Assembly: GCA_014860005.1 (NCBI GenBank) | Contig: JACZKP010000009.1 | Coordinates: 1-35,512 of the forward strand | Direction of reading: 5' to 3' | Length of the DNA: 35,512 nt | Source: Verrucomicrobiota bacterium | GTDB lineage: Bacteria > Verrucomicrobiota > Verrucomicrobiae > Limisphaerales > UBA11358 | Shown here: piece after piece, positions 8,197-16,576 of the stretch | Position numbering within the stretch: the stretch's first letter is position 1 | How the letters are laid out: each line of letters opens with the position of its first letter | Made by a program: the position numbers and the translations under genes | The notes under the pieces: model-generated | What the model was told of the DNA's origin: nothing | The model's database searches: none | The model's input: the letters and a program-made list of their open reading frames with translations, nothing else

Positions 8197-10275
8197 TCAA
8201 CGCCGTCCAATCTTCTCCACCGGAATACGCTCGAAGCCGAGTTTCCAGGCGGGCGAATCCGGTTGTAGCGCGAAATCGCTGGCGCGAGCCTTGTCCCCGG
8301 GCTGCCCGACAAAGCGCGGATCGGCGTTGGTCAGATTGCTTTCCAGCCGGAGCATCTCCGGTTTGGCGTGCCAGTAAACGTTCAACCATTTCCCAACGGC
8401 GATGTTGCGAGCCACGACGTTGTTCTCCGGCGGAACGCCCTTGAACGCGTCGCCTTCGATAATCGGCCCACCGGGGACACCGTAATGCGCGTCCAGTGAT
8501 TTCATGGCGGGATAGCGCTCGCGATAAATTGGGAGCGGCATATCGTTGAGACGCTGGCGCATGGTCTGGTTGACCATGCCATGCCAGACGGGCGATTTGT
8601 CGAGGCCGCGGCCGTCCAGTTCCACCGCGTGGTCGCAGTCCACGAAGATGTTGTTGATGACCTGATGATCGCGACCGCCGCCGAGAAACGCCGCGCGTTG
8701 CACCTTGTAGAAGATGTTGCCGTAAATCTCCGTGCCGCTGACACAGTCGTCCATGTAAATGCCCATCGAACCCATCCCCACGCCGCCGGTGTGATGAATG
8801 AAATTGTGCCGGATGCGATTGCCGCGATACGTGTAATCGCGCCCGGTATAGATCGCACCCACGTCGCCGGTTTCGAGCGCGATATGGTGAATCTCGTTGA
8901 ACTCGATGAGATGATCGTTGCCATTGAACAGAATGGCACAGTGCGGGTGATCGTGAATGAGATTGTGCGTGGCCCGCATGCCCACACCGTTCATCAACAC
9001 GGCTGGCACGTAACATTTCGACCAGCGGCCCTGGCGTGCGAAGTGGCAGTTCTCGACAAAGTGTCCGCCCGAAGTGAGCGTCCGGCGGTCGCCGCCTTGA
9101 AGCGACACGCCGCCGTCACCGGTATCGAACACTTCGCAATTCACCACGCCATGAGTTGTGCCGCCGCTGATGACCACGCCGCCGTTGCCCAGGTTGCGCA
9201 AGTTGCAATCAACGATCCGGCTGCTGGCGCCACCACGGAGTTCGACCGCATTACCGCGCGTCGCCTCGAACGTCAGTCCACGAATTGTCACATGCGAAAC
9301 GTCGTTAAGTTGTAGCAGCGGTTGGCCGAGCAGGGATAAGAGGATTTCGTTATGCTCCAGCGCCTCCTTGCCGCCCGGTGGCCAGAAATAAAGCACGCCT
9401 GCGCTACGGTCGAGAAACCACTCGCCCGGCTGATCCAATTCCTCCAGCACGTTGAGAAAATAGAACCGTTGATTCTTGCGGAAACCATAATTGCCATGCG
9501 GCGGCGCGGTGCGAATCAAGCGGCTTTCGACATCCAGTGACACCACGCGCTCGTAAGAATTGGCCCAGTCCCAGGCCCAATAGCCGTGAACCCACAAGTC
9601 GCCAGTGTCCCGCCAGCGCCGCGGACGATCACCACCGTAGAAAAAACCATCCTCCAGTTTGCCAATCTTGCCGCCGTGGCTGTCGCTCTGACCGGTGGCT
9701 TCCGGAAATCCGGCGATGTGCTCCCACGACCCTTCATTCGGCCAGCGCGCCAACGTCATGGGCTTGCCGCCAAAGAACAACTCACAGTGGGCCGGCGATT
9801 GCGGCCGGCCGAACCCGCGCGATTTCATCTCACCAAAATCCGTGATGCCCAGTGCGCGCAAATCAATCTGCATGATCTGGCCGCGGACGGTTTCGTTGAA
9901 GCGGGACATGACGCCGGGGTCGGTGACGGGTTTGAATCCTGTCAGTTTGCGACCGCCAAGCAGACGCACGGTTTCGCCTTTGGTCGCCTGCCAGACAATG
10001 GGCGACTCAGCCGTGCCCGAATCGGCGCTGGTGAGTTCGAGCGCATTGGCGCGAAGGTAATCCCCGCCGCGCAGCCAGATCGTGATGCCGTCCGTGAGAG
10101 GTTGAGTTGGAGTCTTGAGCTTGCGGACTTCGTCCCGCGCACGTTCCAAGCTGGCGAAAGGTCTTGCCTGTGTGCCGGGATCGTTGTCGTTGCCATCGGT
10201 GGCAACATGAAGTTCCAACGCGGAGAGGCTTTGCGAGAGGCACAGCGAGCCGATGAGGATCATCCGAATCTTCAT
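8197..10275 (-). CDS. Exported right-handed parallel beta-helix protein (GH141-like)
   Basis: The start ATG at 10275 gives a clear signal peptide (MKIRMILIGSLCLSQSLSA) and a mature protein of about 670 residues. The N-terminal part (ELHVATDGNDNDPGTQARPF...LERARDEVR) is the usual entry strand of secreted beta-helix enzymes. From about residue 330 onward many short turns with conserved Asn, Gly and His occur (HVTIRGLTF, GGVVISGG, HNLIHDHPHCAILFNGNDH, HNFIHHTGG, VINNIFVDCDHAVEL), typical of pectate-lyase-like coils. Overall order resembles the GH141 glycoside hydrolases (alpha-L-fucosidase/xylanase). I cannot identify catalytic acids with certainty. The protein is likely a periplasmic or secreted polysaccharide-degrading enzyme. 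It is transcribed convergently with the ceramidase-like gene. Confidence 0.7.
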   Translation of the reverse strand: MKIRMILIGSLCLSQSLSALELHVATDGNDNDPGTQARPFASLERARDEVRKLKTPTQPLTDGITIWLRGGDYLRANALELTSADSGTAESPIVWQATKGETVRLLGGRKLTGFKPVTDPGVMSRFNETVRGQIMQIDLRALGITDFGEMKSRGFGRPQSPAHCELFFGGKPMTLARWPNEGSWEHIAGFPEATGQSDSHGGKIGKLEDGFFYGGDRPRRWRDTGDLWVHGYWAWDWANSYERVVSLDVESRLIRTAPPHGNYGFRKNQRFYFLNVLEELDQPGEWFLDRSAGVLYFWPPGGKEALEHNEILLSLLGQPLLQLNDVSHVTIRGLTFEATRGNAVELRGGASSRIVDCNLRNLGNGGVVISGGTTHGVVNCEVFDTGDGGVSLQGGDRRTLTSGGHFVENCHFARQGRWSKCYVPAVLMNGVGMRATHNLIHDHPHCAILFNGNDHLIEFNEIHHIALETGDVGAIYTGRDYTYRGNRIRHNFIHHTGGVGMGSMGIYMDDCVSGTEIYGNIFYKVQRAAFLGGGRDHQVINNIFVDCDHAVELDGRGLDKSPVWHGMVNQTMRQRLNDMPLPIYRERYPAMKSLDAHYGVPGGPIIEGDAFKGVPPENNVVARNIAVGKWLNVYWHAKPEMLRLESNLTNADPRFVGQPGDKARASDFALQPDSPAWKLGFERIPVEKIGRR

Positions 10276-10333
10276 GCCAGCACATTACCGGGTGACACCC
10301 ACCCGCGCACCAGGAAAATCACGTGTGCAAGAA

Positions 10334-10765
10334 TCAAATGGAATACTTCGCCACAATCCAGTCAGGAATGATCTCGGCGCGACCAGACTTGAGATTCACC
10401 ATCGTGTAGTCGAAATAGCCGTCGCAGGCGAGTTTGCCCGTCTTTCGTTTGAGGATTTCGAACTCCACTTTGATGCTGTGTTTGAGCATTTCTGCGACTC
10501 GCGTCCGCACAATGAAATGCTCGCCCAGGCCCAATGGCCGTTTGTATTCGACATGGGCGGTGCGTACGAACCAGCCATAGCCAAGCTGCAGGAATTCTTC
10601 CATCGGCATCTGATAGCATCGCGCCATTTGATCGTAGCGCGCGGCCAGCACATAATCCATGTAGCGGCTGCCATGAACGTGCTGGTTCATGTCAATGTCA
10701 TCGGGGCGTACCTGCATTTCGGTTTCAAACTGGCTGCCAGGCAGTTTGGATGTCGCTGGATTCAT
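10334..10765 (-). CDS. Acyl-CoA thioesterase, hotdog fold (4HBT/YbgC type)
   Basis: A TTG at 10810 would add 15 residues, but the ATG at 10765 is preferred: it removes a poorly conserved tail and the overlap with the divergent region. The 143-residue product carries the hotdog-thioesterase signature RPDDIDMNQHVHGSRYMDY at ~20-38, with Asp25 in the position of the catalytic Asp of YbgC-like enzymes. After it come FVRTAHVEYKRPLGLGE and a C-terminal strand with FDYTMVNLKSGRAEIIP. Family members hydrolyse acyl-CoA thioesters in the cytoplasm; the chain-length preference cannot be told. The gene ends 58 bases from the start of the beta-helix gene and could share a transcript with it. Confidence 0.85.
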   Translation of the reverse strand: MNPATSKLPGSQFETEMQVRPDDIDMNQHVHGSRYMDYVLAARYDQMARCYQMPMEEFLQLGYGWFVRTAHVEYKRPLGLGEHFIVRTRVAEMLKHSIKVEFEILKRKTGKLACDGYFDYTMVNLKSGRAEIIPDWIVAKYSI

Positions 10766-10899
10766 TGTGTCAAATTGTTGTCGCGCGATGACACCTGAAT
10801 TCGTAGCCAATGTCAGCTTGGAAATGCTGGGAATCCTGGTTCAACCGTGACCAGTCCGCGATTGACTTTCGCGCGTTGGAATTTCTACGTTTCCGCCAG

Positions 10900-11751
10900 A
10901 TGGAATCCACCGCCGCCTTTCAAGGACTCGTTGAGTTCACGCCCGCCTTTGCGCCACGCTTGGGAATCAGCCATGTGCTGTTTGACTTTGACGGCACCCT
11001 CTCGCTCATTCGCGAAGGCTGGCCCGAGGTCATGGTACCTATGTTTGTTGAAATGCTGCCCGCGTTGCCCGATGAACCTGCCGAGGCTCGGCGGCAGCTT
11101 TGTTTTGAGGATATCATGCGACTCAACGGCAAGCAGACGATCTACCAGATGATTCAACTGACTGAACGCATTCGGGAACGCGGCGGCACCCCGCGCGATC
11201 CGCTCTGGTACAAGCATGAATACCTGCGCCGGCTCGATGAGCGTATCCGCCACCGATGTGATCGCTTGCGCAATGGCACTGCTGGTACGAACGACTTTCT
11301 GGTATTTGGGGCGCGCACGCTCCTGGATGCACTGCAACAACGCCGTCTGACGCTTTACCTCGCGAGCGGTACGGATGAACAATTCGTGAAGTCCGAGTCC
11401 GATTTGCTGGATTTGACCCGCTATTTCGGACGTCACATTTACGGGGCGCAGGATGATTACAAACAGTTCTCCAAGAGAATGGTCATCGAACGCATCCTGC
11501 GGGAAAATCAGATCTCCGGCGAACAACTGCTGGCCTTCGGGGACGGCTACGTGGAAATTCAGAATACCAAGGAAGCCGGCGGCCTGGCGATCGCCGTGGC
11601 CAGTGACGAAGCCAACAATGGCAGCGGCCGGTTTGATGAGTGGAAACGACAACGCCTCCTGGGCGTGGGCGCCGACGTGGTGATTCCCGATTTTCGAGAC
11701 GCCACCGCGCTGCTCGAGTGCATCTTCAAGAATCAGCGACATGAAACCTGA
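10900..11751 (+). CDS. HAD-superfamily phosphatase
   Basis: The frame is open from 10810, but the ATG at 10900 is favoured since it places the HAD motif I near the N-terminus (VLFDFDGTLS, Asp29 and Asp31 by this count). Motif II is YLASGT, and motif III/IV is LLAFGDGYVEI. The middle contains a helical C1-type cap (residues ~45-170). This is the layout of phosphoglycolate-phosphatase-like small-molecule phosphatases. It overlaps the downstream PfkB-type kinase by 11 bases, which indicates a joint operon. The pairing of a HAD phosphatase with a heptose-kinase-like PfkB protein recalls GmhB/HldE of ADP-heptose synthesis, but the large cap is not typical of GmhB, so the substrate is left open. 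Confidence 0.75.
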   Translation: MESTAAFQGLVEFTPAFAPRLGISHVLFDFDGTLSLIREGWPEVMVPMFVEMLPALPDEPAEARRQLCFEDIMRLNGKQTIYQMIQLTERIRERGGTPRDPLWYKHEYLRRLDERIRHRCDRLRNGTAGTNDFLVFGARTLLDALQQRRLTLYLASGTDEQFVKSESDLLDLTRYFGRHIYGAQDDYKQFSKRMVIERILRENQISGEQLLAFGDGYVEIQNTKEAGGLAIAVASDEANNGSGRFDEWKRQRLLGVGADVVIPDFRDATALLECIFKNQRHET

Positions 11752-12775
11752 GCGTTTCGCGGCTATCACCGGTCAATACCAGCGACTGCGCGTCGCGGTG
11801 GTCGGGGATTTTTGCCTGGACCGATATTTGGAGATTGATCCGGCGAGGGCAGAGACTTCGATTGAAACCGGATTGCCAGTTCACAACGTGACCCACGTGC
11901 GTGCCCAACCCGGCGGTGCCGGCACGGTGCTCAACAATTTGGTCGCCCTCGGCGTTGGGACGATCTACCCGGTGGGCTTTGCCGGTGAAGATGGCGAAGG
12001 ATACGAACTCTGTCGTGCGCTGGCAGCCAAACCGGGCGTATGCATGGATCACTTTCTCCAGACCCGCGAACGACACACGTTCACCTACTGCAAACCGTTG
12101 ATGATTGAACCCGGGAAAGCTCCGCGAGAGTTGAACCGGCTTGACCAGAAGAATTGGACGCCCACGCCGCCGACTTTGGAGGAACAATTGCGCAAAGCCG
12201 TGGCGGCGGTGGCCTTTCAGTCCGACGCCCTGATGCTGCTGGGTCAAGTGGACATTCCGCGAACCGGCGTGTTGACGGAACGCGTACTCCAGTCGGTCGG
12301 CGAGATTGCCCGGGCAAAACCGGAGCGGCTGATCCTGGCGGACAATCGTCACAGCCTGCGGGGATTCCCCCCGGTCGTCTTCAAAATGAACGCGGCCGAA
12401 CTTGCGGCCCTCACGGGAACGAAACCTTCCTCCGCCGTGGCCGACATTGAGGCCGTGGCCACGGACCTTGCCAGGCGCAATGACCGTTCTGTGTTTGTGA
12501 CTCTGGCCGAACGCGGCTTGGTAGGCGCCTCACCTGATGGTCACACGGAGCACCTGCCGGCCTTGCCGGTGCATGGCGAGTTGGACATCGTGGGTGCGGG
12601 CGACTCCGTTTCGGCGAACCTCACCGCAGCTCTCGCCGCGGGTGCCACCATGCGCGAGGCGATGCAACTGGCCAACGCCGCCGCTTCCATCGTGGTGCAT
12701 CAACTCGGCACAACTGGCAGCGCATCCGTGGCGCAGTTGCATGAGTTGCTGCTCGGCAACGGTCGTCGGCATTGA
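11741..12775 (+). CDS. PfkB-family sugar kinase, similar to the kinase domain of HldE (RfaE)
   Basis: The 344-residue protein begins with the ribokinase-fold strand LRVAVVGDFCLDRYLEID. It has the PfkB signature 1-like stretch QPGGAGTVLNNLVALG and ends with the ATP/anion-hole motif VGAGDSVSANL, in which Asp288 is the expected catalytic base. The order and spacing, including the substrate loop near TFTYCKPL, resemble D-glycero-beta-D-manno-heptose-7-phosphate kinase. The cytidylyl/adenylyltransferase domain of HldE is absent. It could be a stand-alone heptose kinase or another sugar kinase. It overlaps the preceding HAD gene (ATG inside its 3' end) and is followed after 30 bases by the DAO-GcvT gene. 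Confidence 0.75.
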   Translation: MKPERFAAITGQYQRLRVAVVGDFCLDRYLEIDPARAETSIETGLPVHNVTHVRAQPGGAGTVLNNLVALGVGTIYPVGFAGEDGEGYELCRALAAKPGVCMDHFLQTRERHTFTYCKPLMIEPGKAPRELNRLDQKNWTPTPPTLEEQLRKAVAAVAFQSDALMLLGQVDIPRTGVLTERVLQSVGEIARAKPERLILADNRHSLRGFPPVVFKMNAAELAALTGTKPSSAVADIEAVATDLARRNDRSVFVTLAERGLVGASPDGHTEHLPALPVHGELDIVGAGDSVSANLTAALAAGATMREAMQLANAAASIVVHQLGTTGSASVAQLHELLLGNGRRH

Positions 12776-12805
12776 GTTGGAACTCGCACCACAACCCGAT
12801 TGATT

Positions 12806-15307
12806 ATGATTCTACCCTCGGAAGCGGACATTGTGATCATTGGTGGCGGCATCGCCGGCGCCAGTATCGCGTATCATCTTGCCAAGCTCGGACGGAAGGA
12901 CGTGGTGTTGTTGGAGCAGAACAAGCTTGGCGGTGGCACGACGTGGCACGCCGCCGGAATGGTCGGGCGCTTGCGCACCACCAACACGATGACGCGGATC
13001 AACATGGCCAGCGCGGAGCTTTACGCCGGCCTGGAAAAAGAAACCGGCCACTCCGTCGGCTGGAAACAAGTGGGCAGCGTGATTGTGGGCAAGTCCAAGG
13101 ACCGGATGATCCAGCTTGAACGCACCTGCGCGATGGCCGAGTTGATGGGCGTGGAGGCGCACATTGTCAGCGCCGATGAAGCGCAGCAACGCTGGCCGCT
13201 GATGCGCAAGGATGATCTGCTTGGCGCCGCGTGGCTGCCACATGACGGCAAGGTGATACCGAAGGAGGTGCCGGTCGCGCTCGCGAAAGCTGCCGAAACG
13301 CGCGGCGCAAAAGTGTTCGAAGGTGTGCGCGTGCTGAAGCTCGAGCACAGCCAAGGTCGGGTGACTGGCGTCCTCACCAACCAGGGCCGAATCAAGGCCC
13401 GGTTGGTAGTGTTGACAGGCGGCATGTGGTCACGCGAACTTGGCCTGCACTGCGGCGTCAATCTGCCGCTTTACCCGGTCGAGCATCATTACATCGTCAC
13501 GGTTCCGATTGAGGGCGCGTTCGACGAGCTGCCGCTGGGCCGCGATCCGGATTTGTGCATCTACTTTCGCGGCGAAGGCAACGGCATCATGCTGGGTGCG
13601 TTTCAGAAATTCACCAAGCCCTGGCTGGTGGACAAGATTCCCGACGACTTCTCCTTCAAGTTGCTGGAGCCAGACTGGGAGAAATACGAGGAGCCGTTGG
13701 CGGCCGGTCGCTGGCGTATTCCCGCACTGGAGAAGTGTGGCTTCGAGAAGTTTGTCAACGGCCCCGAGAGTTTCACGCCCGATAACAACTGGCTAATGGG
13801 CGAAACGCCGGAACTCCGGAATCTCTTTGTGATGACTGGCTTCAACTCCATCGGCATTGCCAGTTCGGGTGGCGCAGGAAAGTATCTGGCCGAATGGATC
13901 ATTGAAGGCCGGCCGACGATGGATTTGTGGTCCGTGGACATTCGCCGTTTCGGCCCTTGGGCGAACAACCGCTCGTTTTTGCGCGAACGCGTCACGGAAA
14001 CGCTCGGGTTGCATTATCAGATGGCGTGGCCGAATCGCGAACTCGAAACCGGCCGGAATCTCCGCCAAAGTCCGCTGCATGACCGTCTTGCCGCGCAGGG
14101 CGCATGCTTTGGGGTAAAGAACGGTTGGGAACGTGCAAATTGGTTCGCGCGCAGCCGCCGAGATAATGAAGCGGATGCCACCCAAGCCACTGTCCCCCCG
14201 ACTCCTCACGTGGGCGGCTACGCCGAGCAACCCGTTGTTGAATACAGCTTCGGTCGCCAAAACTGGTTCGCCAATCACGCCACGGAGCACCGCGCCACGC
14301 GCGAGCACGTAGCGGTGTTTGACCAGACCGGTTTCTCCAAGTTTATCTTTAAGGGTGACGATGTGGTCAACGTTCTCCAACGGTTGTGCGGCAACAATGT
14401 GGACGTGCCCATCGGTCAGGCGGTTTACACGGGGCTGTTCAACGACCGTGGCGGATTCGAGAGCGACCTCACAGTTGTTCGCACCGGCGAACGTGGATAC
14501 TTCATTATCACCGGCAGTTCCCAGACGGTGCGCGATTTCGATTGGATCACGCGCAACCTTCGTCCCGGCGAACGCGCGGAACTGGTGGACGTGACGTGTG
14601 CCTACAGCATCATCGGTGTAATGGGGCCGAATTCGCGAGCATTACTGAGCCGTATCACCGAGGCCGATCTTTCAAACACAACGTTTCCCTTCCTGAGTTC
14701 ACGGGTCATCAGCATCGGCAATGCGACCGTCCGGGCGGTGCGCATCACTTATGTCGGGGAACTGGGCTGGGAATTGCATGTGCCGATGGACCAAGCGGCG
14801 CTTGTCTATGACACGCTCATGGTCGCCGGAAAAGATTTGGGCGTCACGAATGCCGGCCATTACGCCATCAATTCGCTGCGGCTGGAAAAAGGCTATCGCG
14901 CATGGGGCGCCGAACTTTCGCCCGACGACACACCGCTGGAAGCCGGTCTTGGATTCGCCATTGATTGGAACAAGCCGTTTCTCGGACGTGACGCACTGTT
15001 GCAGCAAAAGCAAGCCGGCGTGAAGCGACGATTGGTCATCTTTGTCCTGCAAGATCCCGAACCGGTGCTTTGGGGAAGCGAGCCGATTTATCGCGACGGC
15101 AAGCCGGTGGGTTACACGACTTCCGGCGCTTACGGGCACTCCGTCGGCGGCGCGATTGCGATGGGCTACGTGAACCATCTGGCTGGGGCGACAACACAGT
15201 TCATCCAGACAGGCCGTTATGAAATCAACGTATCTGGAAAGCGATACCCAGCCACGGCGCATTTGCGCACTCCGCTTGATCCTGAGCGAAAAAGAATTCT
15301 GGCGTAA
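12806..15307 (+). CDS. FAD-dependent DAO-GcvT oxidoreductase (dimethylglycine/sarcosine dehydrogenase-like)
   Basis: The ATG at 12806 is preferred to the TTG at 12800. Residues ~8-20 carry the FAD-binding GxGxxG of the DAO fold (IVIIGGGIAGAS). GGGTTWHAAGMVG contains His48 at the position where dimethylglycine and sarcosine dehydrogenases bind FAD covalently. The DAO domain runs to ~400 and is followed by the linker typical of these enzymes. From ~470 a GcvT (aminomethyltransferase) fold begins, with NDRGGFESDLTVVR, YVGELGWELHVP and a C-terminal barrel ending in GYVNHL. The enzymes oxidatively demethylate N-methylated glycines and pass the C1 unit to tetrahydrofolate. At 833 residues it has the usual full length. 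The substrate is uncertain between dimethylglycine, sarcosine and related methylated amines. Confidence 0.88.
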   Translation: MILPSEADIVIIGGGIAGASIAYHLAKLGRKDVVLLEQNKLGGGTTWHAAGMVGRLRTTNTMTRINMASAELYAGLEKETGHSVGWKQVGSVIVGKSKDRMIQLERTCAMAELMGVEAHIVSADEAQQRWPLMRKDDLLGAAWLPHDGKVIPKEVPVALAKAAETRGAKVFEGVRVLKLEHSQGRVTGVLTNQGRIKARLVVLTGGMWSRELGLHCGVNLPLYPVEHHYIVTVPIEGAFDELPLGRDPDLCIYFRGEGNGIMLGAFQKFTKPWLVDKIPDDFSFKLLEPDWEKYEEPLAAGRWRIPALEKCGFEKFVNGPESFTPDNNWLMGETPELRNLFVMTGFNSIGIASSGGAGKYLAEWIIEGRPTMDLWSVDIRRFGPWANNRSFLRERVTETLGLHYQMAWPNRELETGRNLRQSPLHDRLAAQGACFGVKNGWERANWFARSRRDNEADATQATVPPTPHVGGYAEQPVVEYSFGRQNWFANHATEHRATREHVAVFDQTGFSKFIFKGDDVVNVLQRLCGNNVDVPIGQAVYTGLFNDRGGFESDLTVVRTGERGYFIITGSSQTVRDFDWITRNLRPGERAELVDVTCAYSIIGVMGPNSRALLSRITEADLSNTTFPFLSSRVISIGNATVRAVRITYVGELGWELHVPMDQAALVYDTLMVAGKDLGVTNAGHYAINSLRLEKGYRAWGAELSPDDTPLEAGLGFAIDWNKPFLGRDALLQQKQAGVKRRLVIFVLQDPEPVLWGSEPIYRDGKPVGYTTSGAYGHSVGGAIAMGYVNHLAGATTQFIQTGRYEINVSGKRYPATAHLRTPLDPERKRILA

Positions 15308-15344
15308 TCTCCGGCGGCTGCCACCGTTGCGATCCATTGGTTTT

Positions 15345-16547
15345 TCAGGACAAACCCAGTCGCTTGCTCAAAGCGGACAAACTTCGCGCGGCGGTGCGCA
15401 CTTCGTGGGGCGGACCGGCATTTCTTTTCGCCAGCGCGCCCAGGTCGGATACAAAGCCTGGATTGCCACTGGCGAGGGTAGGTTGCAGCACCCAACCTTT
15501 CGTTCCGGTCGCGCGGATGAGCCGGGCAGTTTGTTGGAAGTGGCCCGGCTTTTCCACTCGCGCCATCCAGAGGCGGTGCTCGCCGAAGGCCAGCATGGAG
15601 TGGTCGCCGGGACTGTCGCCGAGACACAAATAGGGTCGGCGACCGAGCGCGTCCAGAATGCAGGCAACTTTTCCCGAGTAAGTGGGTACGGGGAACTGCA
15701 GCCGACTGGTGAGCCGATACTGTGACAGTACTTTTTCGTTGAGGGCGGCGTAGCGGACATTTTCCCGCACCAGGAGAATATCCTTGTAGAGCCGGTCACG
15801 CCGATCCGCCAGAAGGGTTGATACGCCGATGATGTGATCGGCGCGCAATCCCGTTCGTAAACCATATTGACGCAGTCGCGGATTCAATTCGTGCTTCACC
15901 ATCCAACGCACGCTCCAGACGTTGGTCCCCGAAACGATCCAGACATCGAACTGGCGGCGGAGCAACTCGGCCACGAGTTCGATCATCTCCGGATAGAAGG
16001 TCGGCACGGGATAGCGCGTTTTGCCCGGGGTAACTTCGATGTGGCTAGGCGCGGGCAAACGTGACAGTCGGCAGACTTCCCTGGTCGCTTCCACCACGTC
16101 CGAAACGCGTAAACCCGCAAGCACCTCAATGGCCCAGGCGTAACTGTTGGCAAGCGGCGTCGGATCGCGTTCGCCGTGAGCGGTTGGAGTCAGGAAGGCT
16201 TCGTAGTACTCGGTGATATCCGCACTGGCCTGGAGCGTGATGCGACCCCGGCCGGGGAGACGGAACGGAGGACTGAGCGTCTCTGCAATACGTGAAGCCG
16301 TCAAAATTCCGTCGCGCGCCAACACCGCCAAGGTAGCTTCTTGCAGGTCCCCAGCCACAAGCGTGTTATCGAAATCGAAGATGACTGGCAGGTTCTGATG
16401 AGCGCCGTGGTCAATCCACCGCTCCAAAGTCCGGCGAGTATGGTTCGTCCAGCCCGGAGACAACAATTGGCAGCCGCTGGGCTTTGAACGAAGCTTGCGC
16501 GACGTGGCCCCCTCCCGTGACGCGCTCAGACTCGTGGTTGAAGCCAT
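15345..16547 (-). CDS. HAD-superfamily phosphatase, PSPase-like (possible phosphocholine/phosphoethanolamine phosphatase)
   Basis: The 400-residue frame starts at ATG 16547. The first ~50 residues are basic and little conserved in look, so the true start may be inside. Motif I is IFDFDNTLVAGD (Asp58, Asp60), motif II is WIVSGTN, and motif IV is LCLGDSPGDHSML. Between I and II lies a ~140-residue helical cap. The DxDNT form of motif I, the large cap and the spacing are reminiscent of bacterial phosphorylcholine phosphatases (PchP type), but this is inference from layout, not proven. The gene is last in the operon ADH-ALDH-GS homologue-HAD (29 bases after the GS homologue), and that context would suit release of an amino alcohol from its phosphate ester. 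It converges with the DAO-GcvT gene. Confidence 0.7.
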   Translation of the reverse strand: MASTTSLSASREGATSRKLRSKPSGCQLLSPGWTNHTRRTLERWIDHGAHQNLPVIFDFDNTLVAGDLQEATLAVLARDGILTASRIAETLSPPFRLPGRGRITLQASADITEYYEAFLTPTAHGERDPTPLANSYAWAIEVLAGLRVSDVVEATREVCRLSRLPAPSHIEVTPGKTRYPVPTFYPEMIELVAELLRRQFDVWIVSGTNVWSVRWMVKHELNPRLRQYGLRTGLRADHIIGVSTLLADRRDRLYKDILLVRENVRYAALNEKVLSQYRLTSRLQFPVPTYSGKVACILDALGRRPYLCLGDSPGDHSMLAFGEHRLWMARVEKPGHFQQTARLIRATGTKGWVLQPTLASGNPGFVSDLGALAKRNAGPPHEVRTAARSLSALSKRLGLS

Positions 16548-16576
16548 GAAAAGTTCGCGATTGATCGCCGCTCAAC

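Noticed and set aside
9586..10371. A 261-codon plus-strand frame opposite the beta-helix gene
   Set aside because: It is the antisense of a clear exported protein, rich in residues expected from a GC-rich shadow frame, with no domain.
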